DNA of 59,286 nucleotides from Nitrospira sp. CR1.2 (GCA_014055495.1 WIAG01000020.1:1-59286), one strand, 5' to 3'. Positions 1-10,335 are shown, counted from the first letter of the stretch. The notes: generated from the letters alone by a model not told the origin. A program made the numbers and translations.

Positions 1-3000
1 GTTCGGCGAGAAATGTCGGCAGCACGCTTCCTTCCGCATAGCCCGACATGAACAGGACTCGCAGATCCGGCCATTGTCGGCGGAGGCGCTCGGCCAGGGC
101 CGGCCCTGTCATCTGCGGCATCACCACATCGGTGAGCAGGATGTGGATGGGTGTTTTGGCCGCGGCGACGAGCCGGAGCGCCTCCTGTCCGCTGGAGGCT
201 TCCAGCAGGGTATACCCGTAATCGGACAGTGCCTGAGTCAGCAGCAGCCGCACGGCCTGTTGGTCTTCCACGAGCAAGATGGTTTCCCGGCCGCAATGCG
301 GTCGGGAGGCGGGTGGTGGCACGGCGGCTGGGGCGGGTGCCTCGGCCGCCGGAAAATAAATGTCGAATGTGGTGCCCTCCCCGGGGTTGCTGTCCGCGAA
401 GACGAATCCCTGGCTTTGTTTGACGATCCCGTAGACCGTCGCCAGTCCGAGTCCCGTGCCCTTGCCTTCCTCCTTGGTCGTGAAGAACGGCTCGAAGATA
501 TGTGACAGGGTCGTGCGGTCCATGCCTGTTCCGGAGTCGCGGACCGAGAGGTGCGTGTAGCTCCCCGGAAGCAGGGCCGGATGTGGCACCGGCGTCTCCT
601 CGGTGATGAGCAGGATGCCTGTGCTGAGCGTAAGGGTACCTCCCTGAGGCATCGCGTCCTTGGCATTGACCGCCAGATTCAGGATCACCTGATCGATCTG
701 CCCCCGGTCTGCGCGAATGATGCATGGTTGCGGTGTCAGGTCGCGGATGAGAGCAATATCCTCACCGATCAGCCGCTCGATCATGGAACTGATCGACGAC
801 AGCGCCTCGTTCAAATCGAAGACCTGGAAGGTCAGAACCTGTCTCCGGCTGAAGGCGAGGAGTTGCTTGGTGAGCGCCGCCGCCCGCTGTCCGGCGGTCA
901 GGATCTCCGTCAGCGAGCGACGCAGCGGATCTTCGGCCCGCACCTGGTCCAGGACCAGAGTCGCGCAGCCGTTGATGACCGTCAGCAGATTGTTGAAGTC
1001 GTGGGCGACGCCGCCGGCCAGCCGGCCGATGCCTTCCATTTTGTGCGCTTGCCGGAGTTGCTCCTCCAGTTGTTTGTGTTGGGTGACGTCGATGAAGAAG
1101 CCGATGGATCCTGTGGTCTGCCCGCCGGGGCCCTGCAGCAGCGTGCCCCACATGTTGACATCGATGACGGTGCCTTCCTTGCGCTTCCGGCGTAGTTCCA
1201 GGCCTCGTGGCGCCCCCCCACCCATAACTGAAGCCCACAATTCATCGGACTCCCGTTCCTGTCCCGGCGGTACGTAGGGAAGTTCCTGGCCAATGACCTC
1301 CTCTCTGGTCCACCCGAACAAGGAAGTGGCGGCCGCATTCCACGTTGTGACATGGCCGGCTTGGTCGAGTTCGATCATGGCCAGCGGGGATTCTTCGATG
1401 ATGGTCTGCAGGTGTGCGGTCATGCGTCGGAGTTCGCCGGTACGCTCACGGACATGTTGCTCCAACGCTTCTTGCGCCTGTCGGCGGTCGGCGGCTTCCA
1501 ACGTGAGGGTGGCCATGGCGGCCAGGGAGGCGGCAAACGCCTCTTCCTCGCTGGTCCAGGTTTTTGGTGGCCCGATATGTTCGAGGCACAACACCCCGAC
1601 CACGCGTCCGTGCCGGCGGATCGGTGCATCCAGCATCGCCACGATGCCGAGCGGAGCCAGGTAGGACGACGTGAGTTCGCAGGTGCGCGGGTCGGTCTGG
1701 GCGGCATGGGCCGCCAGGGAATAGGGTTCGGTTTCCAGCGCGTGAAGGTACGCCGGGTATTGTGTGGTGGACAGGGTGACTCCACGCAGGTGGCGTTTCG
1801 ACGTGGCGTCGAACAGGTCTTGCAGGACGAGGGTGGTTTGCGTTTCGTCGAAGAGCCAGATGCTCGCTCGCTCGACGGCGAAGGTGGCGGCGGCGAGTTC
1901 GGTCATGGCGGGAAACGCCTGTTGCGGATGCCCGCTATGTATGGCCGGATTCTCGGCCAGTTTGTGCAGTACCGTTTGCTGTGTGGCGAGTTGCCCCAGG
2001 CGCAGCTGCTCAACTTCCTGTCGCTGCTTCTGATCCGTGATGTCTTCCGAAATGCCCAGGAGGTACCGTGGCACGCCGGCGTGATCGTAGAGGGGAAGTT
2101 TCTTGGTGTGGAGCCAACGCAATCCGTGGTCCTTCGTTTGGATCGGCTCGGCTGGAATGTCCAGGAGGGCTCCGCCGGTCAGCACCTCGCGATCCCGTGC
2201 GGTGAAAAATTCCGCCTGTTCGCGAGGAAAGAAATCAAAATCGTTCTTTCCGAGGAGTGTTTCCCGCGGAATGCCGATCAGCTGCTCACCGGCTTTGTTG
2301 AACTGCACGAACCGCAACTCCCGCGCGTCTTTCAGGAAGACCATGTGGGGAATGTGTTCGACGATTGATTCGAGCAGTTGACGCGTGTGGGTCAAGGCAT
2401 CTTCCATGCCCTTGCGCTCGGTCACGTTTTCGCAGACGATGACGATGTCGAATCGTCCGTCCGGGTTCCGGACAGCCCGCGCGGCTTCTCTTACCCAGAG
2501 ATGGCTGCCGTCCTTCCTGATTATCCGGAACTCCCCGCGAAGCACGTCGCCCGGCCGGGCGAGACAATCGTCGAAATGCTGCTGCATTCTGGTCTGATCG
2601 TCCGAGTGGACGATCAGGGACACGGGCTGACCGATTAAGGCGTCTGCCTCATGCCCGAGTTCCGTAGCAGCGGTGGCATTGACCGTGAGGAGTGCGCCCT
2701 TCGCGTCGACGGTCAGCAGCATCTCAGGGCTGCTCTCATACAACGCCCGGTAGCGTTCCTGGCTGAAGCGCAACGCTTCTTCGGCCTGCTTGCGTGAAGA
2801 GATGTCACGCATCACGGCCTGGAATCCGATGACTTCCTGATCGCGCAGGAGGAGCTGCACGTTCTGGCCGACCCACAGCACCTGGCGGTTTCGAGTGACG
2901 ACCGGGAATTCGTAGTAGGTGCTGGGAATTTTTCGGAGAAACTGACGAATGTAAAAATGTTCCGTGGTCCGGCGGTACTTCGTATGGACGAGATCCAGGG

Positions 3001-3862
3001 CGCGGTGCCCGAGCATTTCTGTCTCGTGATACCCCAGCAGACGGATCACGGCGGGATTGATGAACGTGAATCGGCCGCTGCGGTTGGTGCGGTAAATGAT
3101 GTCCTGTGCGTACTCCATGATGAAGCGATAGTGTTCGGAGTGGACGTTCAGGAGCAGCGCGGTCTGTTCCCCCTCCTCCAATTGCGAGGAGAGTTGATCC
3201 ACGAGTTGGGCGTTGTGGTATTTCAGCCGGAGCGTTTCGAGATGGGTATTCGAGCTTCTGGAGGCAGTGTAGATCATGAGCAGGGAAAACAAGAGAATGC
3301 AGACGGCCATGGGAAGGGCCTGCTCATGATTGAGAAAGAGGAAACGCAGAATGAGCGGCGTCAGGGTCGGCAGGGCGAACGAGAGAAACGCGTCGAAGCG
3401 AGCGGACAGCGTAGAGGAGGCACCGGCCGAGACCCCTGCCAGCACGAATGCCAGGAACACCTGATGAGTGGGGGATGACTCGGGAAACAGGATCAGCGCC
3501 GACGCACCCCATCCGACTCCAGCTAAGGTGGTGCCGGTCAGGAATGCTCGGTGCCAGCGTCGGCTCGTGGTCGCGGTCGGCCTGGTAGCCCTGAAGGATC
3601 GCGCTAGGAAGTATCGACCTGCAGCGAGCACGACGTGATAGGTCAGCCAGGCGAGCAATCGGTTGTGGGGGAGTACGTTCCAGTTGACGACCACCAGCGC
3701 GAGTGCACAGCCGAGCCCCGCCACGAGAGCCGCCGGCATGCCCTCGTAGAGCAGCGTGACCCGCTGCAACATCAGGGTGGCGTCCATGGCTGCATCGATG
3801 GGATGCGGGGCAGCGGACGTGGAGGAAGGTCGGTCTCCTGGAACCGGTTGCGAGGAAACCAT
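1..3862 (-). CDS. Hybrid sensor histidine kinase with membrane N-terminus, four PAS domains, GAF and receiver (partial)
   Basis: Reading the complement from the ATG at 3862 gives an uninterrupted frame of about 1287 residues that runs off the left edge, so the C-terminus is missing. GGGAG sits 8 nt before the ATG. In order there are about six hydrophobic segments (residues 40-205), a short coiled linker, PAS domains near 247-357, 367-480 and 497-607, a GAF domain near 655-790, and a fourth PAS near 815-930. A HisKA domain follows, with the phospho-acceptor His in GGVAHDFNNLL near residue 954. A HATPase_c domain carries NLAVNAKDAMP near 1063, DSGTGM and GTGLGLATVYG. A receiver domain begins near 1190 (ILLVEDQQ, acceptor Asp in LLTDVVMP). 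The protein should autophosphorylate on His and relay to its own receiver. The signal sensed is unknown. The methyltransferase gene lies 165 nt upstream on the same strand. Confidence 0.93.
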   Translation of the reverse strand, partial: MVSSQPVPGDRPSSTSAAPHPIDAAMDATLMLQRVTLLYEGMPAALVAGLGCALALVVVNWNVLPHNRLLAWLTYHVVLAAGRYFLARSFRATRPTATTSRRWHRAFLTGTTLAGVGWGASALILFPESSPTHQVFLAFVLAGVSAGASSTLSARFDAFLSFALPTLTPLILRFLFLNHEQALPMAVCILLFSLLMIYTASRSSNTHLETLRLKYHNAQLVDQLSSQLEEGEQTALLLNVHSEHYRFIMEYAQDIIYRTNRSGRFTFINPAVIRLLGYHETEMLGHRALDLVHTKYRRTTEHFYIRQFLRKIPSTYYEFPVVTRNRQVLWVGQNVQLLLRDQEVIGFQAVMRDISSRKQAEEALRFSQERYRALYESSPEMLLTVDAKGALLTVNATAATELGHEADALIGQPVSLIVHSDDQTRMQQHFDDCLARPGDVLRGEFRIIRKDGSHLWVREAARAVRNPDGRFDIVIVCENVTERKGMEDALTHTRQLLESIVEHIPHMVFLKDARELRFVQFNKAGEQLIGIPRETLLGKNDFDFFPREQAEFFTARDREVLTGGALLDIPAEPIQTKDHGLRWLHTKKLPLYDHAGVPRYLLGISEDITDQKQRQEVEQLRLGQLATQQTVLHKLAENPAIHSGHPQQAFPAMTELAAATFAVERASIWLFDETQTTLVLQDLFDATSKRHLRGVTLSTTQYPAYLHALETEPYSLAAHAAQTDPRTCELTSSYLAPLGIVAMLDAPIRRHGRVVGVLCLEHIGPPKTWTSEEEAFAASLAAMATLTLEAADRRQAQEALEQHVRERTGELRRMTAHLQTIIEESPLAMIELDQAGHVTTWNAAATSLFGWTREEVIGQELPYVPPGQERESDELWASVMGGGAPRGLELRRKRKEGTVIDVNMWGTLLQGPGGQTTGSIGFFIDVTQHKQLEEQLRQAHKMEGIGRLAGGVAHDFNNLLTVINGCATLVLDQVRAEDPLRRSLTEILTAGQRAAALTKQLLAFSRRQVLTFQVFDLNEALSSISSMIERLIGEDIALIRDLTPQPCIIRADRGQIDQVILNLAVNAKDAMPQGGTLTLSTGILLITEETPVPHPALLPGSYTHLSVRDSGTGMDRTTLSHIFEPFFTTKEEGKGTGLGLATVYGIVKQSQGFVFADSNPGEGTTFDIYFPAAEAPAPAAVPPPASRPHCGRETILLVEDQQAVRLLLTQALSDYGYTLLEASSGQEALRLVAAAKTPIHILLTDVVMPQMTGPALAERLRRQWPDLRVLFMSGYAEGSVLPTFLAE

Positions 3863-3919
3863 CGGGATCACTCCCGCTTTGGAAAAGGACGACTGCAAGG
3901 CACGTGCGTCATAGGCTGC

Positions 3920-3948
3920 AGTCTACAAAATTGCCGTGAGGGATACAA
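3920..3948 (-). promoter_or_regulatory. Possible sigma70-type promoter for the hybrid kinase
   Basis: On the complement, TTGTAT is followed after 17 nt by TAGACT, about 58 nt upstream of the kinase start codon. The -35 box matches consensus poorly, so this is a weak call. Confidence 0.25.
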
Positions 3949-4027
3949 TCGAGAGAGCTCGTTGGTTCCCATTAAGGGATGCTGCTAGCCTACATTATTC
4001 GGGACGAATCGTCAGGAGGCAGGCGGA

Positions 4028-4636
4028 CTAGGGGCTTGCGCTGCCGCGGTAGAGCTCACCGCCGACTCTCGGCACGCCGGGCAGAAGGTCTCGGTCGAGC
4101 TGTTCGATCTGAAAACCCGCCTCGATGACCAACCGATCGATCTGCCGGTTGAGATTGCAGCCGCATGCCAGTCGACGTTGCAGCGGATTGAGGCGGTCTT
4201 GCCAACGGGCCGTCGCGGGATCGTCGCTCCGGCCATGTTCCAGGAACAGAAACTGTCCGTGTGGCTTGAGGACTCGCCGGACTTCTCGCAATGACCGCAG
4301 CGGGTCCGGGATGGTGCAGAGGGTGAAGGTGCTGACCGCGCAGTCAAAGGCGGCATTTTCGTATGGCAGTTCTTCTGCGGTCACATGCTGAAGATGGACC
4401 GGAAAGGGAGCGCTCGAGACTCGCTGCGCCACACGATCGGGAAGGAGCGGGGCGGGGTCGACCGCATACAAGGTGGTGACGGTTGGAGGGTAGTGCGGGA
4501 GGTTCAGCCCGGTTCCGAAGCCGATCTCCACCACCATACCATGAGCAGCGGCGAGCAGGCGCCGTCGCTCGGTTTGGAAGCGTGCTCCCCGGAGCACCCA
4601 ATCCATGAGTCGGGGGAAGATCTGGGTCGTGTACAT
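4028..4636 (-). CDS. Class I SAM-dependent methyltransferase
   Basis: This is a 202-residue methyltransferase of the Methyltransf_11 type. SAM-binding motif I is VVEIGFGTGLNLPHY near residues 34-48. An acidic post-I residue follows (YAVDPAP), then the family signature AFDCAVSTFTLCTIPDP and RVLKPHGQFLFLEHG. I chose the ATG at 4636 (MYTTQIFPRL) because family members start just before the Rossmann fold. The frame stays open upstream to 4720 (TTG), and none of the candidate starts has a convincing Shine-Dalgarno site. The substrate cannot be told from sequence. Related proteins are annotated as generic or phospholipid/ubiquinone-like methyltransferases. It is divergent from leuS. Confidence 0.85.
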   Translation of the reverse strand: MYTTQIFPRLMDWVLRGARFQTERRRLLAAAHGMVVEIGFGTGLNLPHYPPTVTTLYAVDPAPLLPDRVAQRVSSAPFPVHLQHVTAEELPYENAAFDCAVSTFTLCTIPDPLRSLREVRRVLKPHGQFLFLEHGRSDDPATARWQDRLNPLQRRLACGCNLNRQIDRLVIEAGFQIEQLDRDLLPGVPRVGGELYRGSASP

Positions 4637-4757
4637 GGCGAGGAGTGTATCCCGGCGATGGCTGAGGCACTGTGTCGTGGTCTGGTGCGGCATTTGACCA
4701 GGAGTCGACCTCGGGATCAAGAGGCGTGGATGAGTACCGCATGCGCCGCCCTCATCC

Positions 4758-4786
4758 TTGTCGCTCCGTGCCGCGTATGCTAGAGT
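4758..4786 (+). promoter_or_regulatory. Probable extended -10 promoter of leuS
   Basis: TTGTCG (4758-4763) is followed by a 17-nt spacer and TAGAGT (4781-4786), with TG one base upstream of the -10 box (TGCTAGAGT). The predicted start site near 4793 leaves a leader of about 47 nt before the leuS ATG. Confidence 0.45.
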
Positions 4787-4839
4787 CGTCCGTTCTCTCG
4801 CTGAGTGCGAATGGGCGCCTCGCGTGTGATGTGAGTAGG

Positions 4840-7275
4840 ATGAGTAAATCGTACGATCACCAAGCTCTTGAATCCAAGTGGCAGGCCTATTGGGAGACGC
4901 ATCGTCCGTTCCGGGCGTCGGATGATCCCTCGAAGCCGAAGTTTTATTGTCTGGATATGTTCCCCTATCCCTCCGGGTCCGGTCTGCATGTCGGGCATTT
5001 GGAAGGGTATACCGCCACCGACATTGTGTCCCGGTATAAACGGATGTGCGGGTTTAATGTGTTGCACCCCATGGGCTGGGATGCATTCGGGCTGCCGGCC
5101 GAACAGTATGCAGTCAAAACCGGGGTTCATCCCGCCATCACCACGGCGCAAAATATTGCGACCTTCAAGCGACAAATGAAGCGCGCGGGCCTGTCCTACG
5201 ACTGGGAACGCGAACTCAGCACGACCGACCAGGATTACTATCGGTGGACGCAGTGGATCTTCCTGAAGCTGTTCGAGCGCGGGCTGGCCTATGTGGCCGA
5301 GGTCCCGGTCAATTGGTGCCCGGCGTTGTCGACGGTGCTGGCCAATGAGGAGATCGTCGACGGCAAAAGCGAAGTCGGCGGATTCGATGTCATCCGCAAA
5401 CCGATGCGGCAATGGGTGTTGAAAATTACCGCCTACGCGGAGCGATTGCTGGAAGACTTGAGTCTCGTGGAGTGGCCGACCAGTACGCTGGAGATGCAGA
5501 AAAACTGGATCGGGCGCTCTATCGGTGCCGAGGTCGACTTTGCCCTTGCTGACGCACCGGGACATCTTCGTGTCTTTACCACCCGCCCCGATACGCTCTT
5601 CGGTGCCACGTACATGGTGCTGGCTCCCGAACATCCGCTGGTCGAGGTCGTGACGACTCCCTCGCACCGGGCGCAGGTGATGGAGTATCGCGACGCCGCG
5701 GCACGCAAGAGCGACTTGCAGCGCCAGGAATTGGAGAAGGTCAAAAGCGGCGTCTTCACCGGCGGCTACGCGATCAATCCCGTCAATCACGAACGCCTGC
5801 CGATTTGGATCGCCGACTATGTGCTGATGAGTTACGGCACCGGCGCCATTATGGCCGTGCCGGCTCATGATGCGCGCGATTGGGCCTTCGCCATGCAGTA
5901 CCGGCTTCCGATTCGCGAAGTGATTCACGGTGGGCAAGTCGATAAGGCCGCCTTTGTCGACACGGATCGCGGGCGCGTCATCAACTCGACCACTCCGGAC
6001 GGGTCTTGTTCGCTCGACGGGTTGTTGCCCGGCGACGCGATCCCCAAAATGACCACCTGGCTTGAGACCGTGGGGAAGGGCAAAAAGACCATCAATTACA
6101 AACTCCGGGACTGGCTGTTTGCCCGGCAGCGCTATTGGGGCGAGCCCTTTCCGATCGTGTGGGTCGACGGAGAGCCCCGGCCATTGCCGGAGGAGCAGTT
6201 GCCGCTGCCGTTGCCCGAGACGAAGAACTTCAAACCGTCCGGAAGCGGCGAGAGCCCGTTGGCCAATCTGGAGGAATGGTTGAACGCGACGGATCCCGCC
6301 ACCGGGAAACCGGCGAGACGCGAGACGAACACCATGCCGCAGTGGGCCGGGTCCTGCTGGTATTACCTGCGGTTCATTGATCCGAAGAATTCCCGGCTGA
6401 TGGTCGACCCGGTGAAGGAGCGATATTGGATGCCGGTGGACCTGTACATCGGCGGCAGTGAACATGCGGTGTTGCATCTGCTCTACAGCCGGTTCTGGCA
6501 CAAAGTGCTGTTCGATGCGGGAGTGGTCAGCACACCGGAACCGTTCAAGAAGTTGGTGCATCAGGGCATCGTGTTGGGGGAAGACAATCAGAAGATGTCC
6601 AAATCGCGCGGCAACGTGGTCAACCCGGACGACATGATCGATCAGTTCGGTGCCGATGCGGTGCGATTGTATGAAATGTTCATGGGACCGTTGGAATCCA
6701 TGAAGCCGTGGAGCACACGCGGGGTCGAAGGCATTACACGATTCCTGGATCGCGTCTGGAGGTTGATGATCGGTGAGGATGGGGCATTGAGTGCAGCGGT
6801 GACAGGTGCGGTACCGACGCCCGAGCAGCAGCGGCTACTGCACTACACGATCAAGAAGGTCACCGACGATATCGATGCGCTGCGGTTCAACACGGCCATT
6901 TCGCAGATGATGGTCTTTACGAACGAGATGACCAAGCTGGAGCAGCGCCCTCGACAATTGCTGGAACCCTTCGTCCTGCTGCTGTTGCCCTTCGCGCCCC
7001 ACCTCAGCGAAGAACTCTGGGAACGTCTCGGTCATGCCCCAAGCGCCGGTCAGCAGCCCTGGCCGGAGTTCGATCCGGCACTGGTCGTCAGCGACCGCTG
7101 GACGATTCCGATTCAGGTCAACGGCAAACTTCGGGGCAAGCTGGAGGTCGACGCCGGCACATCCCGCGATCAGCTCGAGCCCCTGGCCAAGCAGGAAATT
7201 GCTGAGTGGCTGCAAGGGAAAGAGCCGAAGAAAGTGATCTACGTCGAGAAGAAGTTGATCAATTTCGTGGTGTGA
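4840..7275 (+). CDS. leuS: Leucine--tRNA ligase
   Basis: The 811-residue product charges tRNA-Leu with leucine in the cytoplasm. The class I signature HVGH is at residues 50-53 and KMSKS at 585-589. Between them lies the CP1 editing domain with the threonine-rich [12 protein letters not shown] segment and the Asp-containing [11 protein letters not shown] segment that bacterial LeuRS uses to hydrolyse mischarged tRNA. The C-terminus has the usual small anticodon/tRNA-binding extension ending [12 protein letters not shown]. Length fits bacterial LeuRS. The frame is open upstream to 4672, but homology starts at [11 protein letters not shown], so ATG 4840 is taken. lptE starts 2 nt after the stop, suggesting co-transcription. 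Confidence 0.97.
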   Translation: MSKSYDHQALESKWQAYWETHRPFRASDDPSKPKFYCLDMFPYPSGSGLHVGHLEGYTATDIVSRYKRMCGFNVLHPMGWDAFGLPAEQYAVKTGVHPAITTAQNIATFKRQMKRAGLSYDWERELSTTDQDYYRWTQWIFLKLFERGLAYVAEVPVNWCPALSTVLANEEIVDGKSEVGGFDVIRKPMRQWVLKITAYAERLLEDLSLVEWPTSTLEMQKNWIGRSIGAEVDFALADAPGHLRVFTTRPDTLFGATYMVLAPEHPLVEVVTTPSHRAQVMEYRDAAARKSDLQRQELEKVKSGVFTGGYAINPVNHERLPIWIADYVLMSYGTGAIMAVPAHDARDWAFAMQYRLPIREVIHGGQVDKAAFVDTDRGRVINSTTPDGSCSLDGLLPGDAIPKMTTWLETVGKGKKTINYKLRDWLFARQRYWGEPFPIVWVDGEPRPLPEEQLPLPLPETKNFKPSGSGESPLANLEEWLNATDPATGKPARRETNTMPQWAGSCWYYLRFIDPKNSRLMVDPVKERYWMPVDLYIGGSEHAVLHLLYSRFWHKVLFDAGVVSTPEPFKKLVHQGIVLGEDNQKMSKSRGNVVNPDDMIDQFGADAVRLYEMFMGPLESMKPWSTRGVEGITRFLDRVWRLMIGEDGALSAAVTGAVPTPEQQRLLHYTIKKVTDDIDALRFNTAISQMMVFTNEMTKLEQRPRQLLEPFVLLLLPFAPHLSEELWERLGHAPSAGQQPWPEFDPALVVSDRWTIPIQVNGKLRGKLEVDAGTSRDQLEPLAKQEIAEWLQGKEPKKVIYVEKKLINFVV

Positions 7276-7276
7276 G

Positions 7277-7969
7277 ATGGTGCGTCTGCACACAGGGAAC
7301 AGGAATTATGGGTACCTGCGGGGCTCGGGCGTTCCCGGGTATGCGTTCCGTGCGACCGGTGTCGTGGTCCTGAGCCTGTTGCTCAGTGCGTGCGGCTATC
7401 AGTTTCGGGTGCAAGGCGCCGGTCCGACGGTCGGCGGGGCGGCGGAGACGACGACCAAGCGGACGCAGACTCCACGACTGGCCATTCTTCCTATTTCCAA
7501 TACCACGTATGAGCCGAATTTTGAGATCAAGCTCGCGAACTATCTGCGTCGGGAGTTTTCTGCCGGGGCGGGGGCGGAGATTGTCGGCCCGTCGGCCGGA
7601 GCCGACCTGTTTTTGTCAGGGCAGATCATGCAAATCCTCCTCCCGACGCTGAGTTTCGATCAAACCACGACCTTTGAAAGCCGTGTGGAAATGCTGGTGA
7701 GTGTGAAGATCGAGGAGGCAAAGACCAAGCGTGTGGTCTGGTCGCAGGTCGCCAAGGGCACCTCGGAGTTTTTCCTCACCCAGGACCTGCAATTTAACCG
7801 TGTGTTGCAAAATCGGGCGCTGGAGCAGGCGGGACGTTTTGTGGCGGAAGATCTTGCGTCGCGCTTTTTGCTGTTTCTGGATGCGGGTGAGTTAGACAAG
7901 GTGCTCAAGCGCCCGGTGAAGGCGGAGGCTGGTCAGGGGATTCAGCCAGGGCCCGAGTCGGTACGATAA
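7277..7969 (+). CDS. lptE: LptE-like LPS assembly outer-membrane lipoprotein
   Basis: This 230-residue lipoprotein has a hydrophobic signal peptide and a lipobox LLLSAC with acylated Cys39, followed by GYQFRVQGAG, the opening typical of LptE (RlpB). LptE plugs the LptD barrel and helps insert lipopolysaccharide into the outer leaflet. The segment LAILPISNTTYEPNFEIKLA near 70-90 matches the family core, where a short strand precedes the helix. leuS-lptE-holA is the classic order in many Gram-negative genomes, which supports the call despite low family conservation. The signal peptide is long because translation is assumed to start at the ATG 2 nt after leuS. Confidence 0.88.
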   Translation: MVRLHTGNRNYGYLRGSGVPGYAFRATGVVVLSLLLSACGYQFRVQGAGPTVGGAAETTTKRTQTPRLAILPISNTTYEPNFEIKLANYLRREFSAGAGAEIVGPSAGADLFLSGQIMQILLPTLSFDQTTTFESRVEMLVSVKIEEAKTKRVVWSQVAKGTSEFFLTQDLQFNRVLQNRALEQAGRFVAEDLASRFLLFLDAGELDKVLKRPVKAEAGQGIQPGPESVR

Positions 7970-7982
7970 GGAGACGGAAGGG

Positions 7983-9104
7983 TTGTCACGGATGAGTGCC
8001 TCGGTCACGAGTCTGGAGTTGCCTCAGGCGCTTGCGCGAAGCGGGGTCGGCGCGCTGTATGCGGTTGTCGGAGAGGAGGATTATCTTCGCGACCAGGCCG
8101 TCGCCGCGTTGCGAGCCGCCGCTCTCGGTTCAGCCTCGGACAGTGGATTCAATTACGATGTCTTTCATGGCGACGATGCGGCGGTTGAGGACGTGTTGGC
8201 CTGCGCGGCGGAGATTCCGGTCTTCGCCGAGCGCCGTGTCGTGGTCTACAAAACGGTGGAAAAAGTTTCGGCGCGTGAGGGGGAAAAGCTCCTGCCTTAT
8301 TTTTCAGCTCCGAATGACACGACGACGCTGGTCGTCGTCGCGGTGAAGTTGGATGGGCGGCTCAAGTGGACGCAAGCACTGACCAAGCAGGCGGTGTCGG
8401 TCAATTGCGCACCGCTGCGTGACGCCCAGCTGTCGACATGGATTCGTCAGGAAGCAGCGGCCGTCGGGGTACGCATGCAGGATGATGCGATTCAGTTGCT
8501 CAAAGAAGTGGGCAGCGAGTCGCTCTACGCCGTGAAGCGAGAGTTGGAAAAACTGGCTGCGTATGTGCCGTCCGAGCGAACCGTCCGGTCGGCGGAAGTG
8601 GAGGCGTTGCGGGGAACCGAGCCCGGCGCGTCGGTGTTTGACCTGATGGATGCCATCGGGGGCCATGATCATGGTCGGGCAATGAGGATTTTGGCGCGCA
8701 ATGTGGAGAATGGAGAGGCGCCGCTGCGTATTCTGGGAGCGTTGGTCTGGCAGTATCGGCGACTGTGGAAATTGAAAGAGCAGATGAAGTCGGGGGGGCG
8801 TGAGGGCGAGGCGGCGCGAACCTTCAGGATGGACCCCTCACAGGTGCGTGGGTTCTTCGCGCAATTTCCGGACGCGCAGTTGACGCAGGCGTTTCACTGG
8901 TTCTTGGACACGGATTCGAAGCTCAAGGGCGGGAGCGGGAGCAGTCCGGTCCGTGTGATGGAGGATCTGTTGTTCAGACTCTGCGGACCGCCGTTGAAGA
9001 CGACGGCATTGAGGGAACGGCTACAGACAGCGCCACCGGCCCCGCGCCCGTCGGGCTCGAGACCGGTGTCGAATGTCAGAACGGTTACGACGCGGAAGCG
9101 GTGA
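7983..9104 (+). CDS. holA: DNA polymerase III subunit delta
   Basis: HolA is the clamp-loader subunit that opens the beta sliding clamp. The 373-residue frame shows the N-terminal AAA-like domain (GALYAVVGEEDYLRDQAV) and the middle domain with the FDLMDAIGGHDHGRAMRIL segment, then the C-terminal oligomerisation region. AAGGAG at 7968-7973 lies 9 nt before a TTG at 7983. An ATG at 7992 is in frame and preceded by GGAAGGG, so the exact start is uncertain by three codons. The 3' end overlaps the 3' end of the convergent rpsT by 20 nt. Confidence 0.93.
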   Translation: MSRMSASVTSLELPQALARSGVGALYAVVGEEDYLRDQAVAALRAAALGSASDSGFNYDVFHGDDAAVEDVLACAAEIPVFAERRVVVYKTVEKVSAREGEKLLPYFSAPNDTTTLVVVAVKLDGRLKWTQALTKQAVSVNCAPLRDAQLSTWIRQEAAAVGVRMQDDAIQLLKEVGSESLYAVKRELEKLAAYVPSERTVRSAEVEALRGTEPGASVFDLMDAIGGHDHGRAMRILARNVENGEAPLRILGALVWQYRRLWKLKEQMKSGGREGEAARTFRMDPSQVRGFFAQFPDAQLTQAFHWFLDTDSKLKGGSGSSPVRVMEDLLFRLCGPPLKTTALRERLQTAPPAPRPSGSRPVSNVRTVTTRKR

Positions 9105-9363
9105 GCGCGTTCACTCGGACGGCGAGCCGGGACACGCGGCGTGAGGCCGTGTTGGGCTTCAGGACACCCTTGGTGACCGCTTTACCCAAAGCTGCCGTCG
9201 CGTCACGCAACGTTGCCTTGGCTTCTTCCGGCTTCTTTGCCGTGATCGCATCCTGGACCTTGCGGAGGATACTCCGGACCGAGCTCAGGGTAGCGCGATT
9301 GCGCAGCCGACGTTTTTCAGATTGACGGGCCCGACGAATCGTGGATTTGTGGACAACAGGCAT
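9085..9363 (-). CDS. rpsT: 30S ribosomal protein S20
   Basis: The 92-residue, Lys/Arg/Ala-rich helical protein matches bS20: it opens with STIRRARQSEKRRLRNR, and the middle reads ATLRDATAALGKAVTKGVL. S20 binds 16S rRNA early in 30S assembly. TAGGAG precedes the ATG by 7 nt. holA and rpsT are often adjacent and convergent in bacteria, as here, and their coding ends overlap. Confidence 0.96.
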   Translation of the reverse strand: MPVVHKSTIRRARQSEKRRLRNRATLSSVRSILRKVQDAITAKKPEEAKATLRDATAALGKAVTKGVLKPNTASRRVSRLAVRVNALTASAS

Positions 9364-9391
9364 ACGGAATCTCCTACGTTCAAAGCTTGAG

Positions 9392-9421
9392 CTTGTAGCA
9401 CAGGTTGAGAAGATAGGTCAA
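9392..9421 (-). promoter_or_regulatory. Probable promoter of rpsT
   Basis: On the complement TTGACC (9421-9416) is followed by an 18-nt spacer and TACAAG (9397-9392), about 28 nt upstream of the rpsT start codon. Confidence 0.4.
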
Positions 9422-9489
9422 GGAGAGTCAACGAGGGAAAGGAGTCAGCCGGGCCGCAGGGGGGCTTCCCTGCCGGCTGCGGCGGAGTT

Positions 9490-10224
9490 ATGAAGATGCA
9501 AATCGATGCTCGAGATCGGTTGATTGTCGCACTCGATGTCCCCTCGGCCGCCGAAGCGGAACGACTGGTCGATCGCATGGGGGACCAGGTGCGGTTCGTG
9601 AAAGTGGGGCTGGAGCTCTATACGGTGGCGGGCCCCGATATCGTACGGAAATTCGTGGACCGTGGAAAGCGTGTCTTTCTCGACCTCAAATTTCTTGATA
9701 TCGAAGAAACCGTCCGGCGTGCGACTGCCAGGGTTGCCGCCATGGGAGCCACGTTTTTGACTGTGCACGCGAATCGCAAGGCGTTGCTGGCTGCTGTGCA
9801 AGGGCGGGGACAGTCGGATCTCAAATTGCTTGCGGTGACGGTCTTGACGAACTTCGACGGAGAAGATCTGCGTGATATGGGCATTCAGCGGAGCGTCAAG
9901 GATCTGGTGACGGCCCGGGCCCAGTTGGCGGCGGAGGTGGGCTGCGATGGTGTCGTCGCATCGGGAGAGGAACCTGCGGCAATTCGTGTCACGGTAGGTC
10001 CAGAGCTGATCATCGTCACCCCCGGGGTCAGGCCGGCGGGAAAGGGGACCGACGACCATGCCCGAGCGACCACTCCGACCCAGACCATCGTGGCCGGTGC
10101 CGATTATCTGGTCATTGGTCGACCCATTCGTGACGCGGAGGATCCTGCGCTCGCGACGGCGGCGATCCTGGCTGAAATGCAGGCGGCGTTCGATCGCCGA
10201 ATTGGAGAGGGGGCCAGGTCCTGA
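9490..10224 (+). CDS. pyrF: Orotidine 5'-phosphate decarboxylase
   Basis: PyrF catalyses the last step of UMP synthesis, decarboxylation of OMP. The 244-residue protein has the start LIVALDVPSA and the catalytic DLKFLDIEETV (the Asp-x-Lys-x-x-Asp array) near residues 68-78. It also has the phosphate-binding segments ITPGVRP-like (VTPGVRPAG) and YLVIGRPI near the C-terminus. Length is normal for group I bacterial PyrF. GGCGGAG lies upstream of the ATG. It stands alone between rpsT and the tRNA gene, with no other pyr genes in the window. Confidence 0.96.
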   Translation: MKMQIDARDRLIVALDVPSAAEAERLVDRMGDQVRFVKVGLELYTVAGPDIVRKFVDRGKRVFLDLKFLDIEETVRRATARVAAMGATFLTVHANRKALLAAVQGRGQSDLKLLAVTVLTNFDGEDLRDMGIQRSVKDLVTARAQLAAEVGCDGVVASGEEPAAIRVTVGPELIIVTPGVRPAGKGTDDHARATTPTQTIVAGADYLVIGRPIRDAEDPALATAAILAEMQAAFDRRIGEGARS

Positions 10225-10335
10225 TGCTCTCGCCCTGCTCGCCGTCCAGAGGTATCAGCTTCTTTGGAGATGGGGCGGGCGGTTGCGACTGTTCTTCGTG
10301 GTTTGTTAAGATGCGCGTCCCTGTGGGTGTGTGCG

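Noticed and set aside
74-1195. Plus-strand frames over the hybrid kinase region
   Set aside because: The complement encodes continuous PAS, HisKA, HATPase and receiver motifs, so the plus frames are spurious.
4780-6561. 593-codon open frame on the minus strand opposite leuS
   Set aside because: It is antisense to a complete LeuRS and shows no domain pattern. Long antisense frames are common in GC-rich genes.
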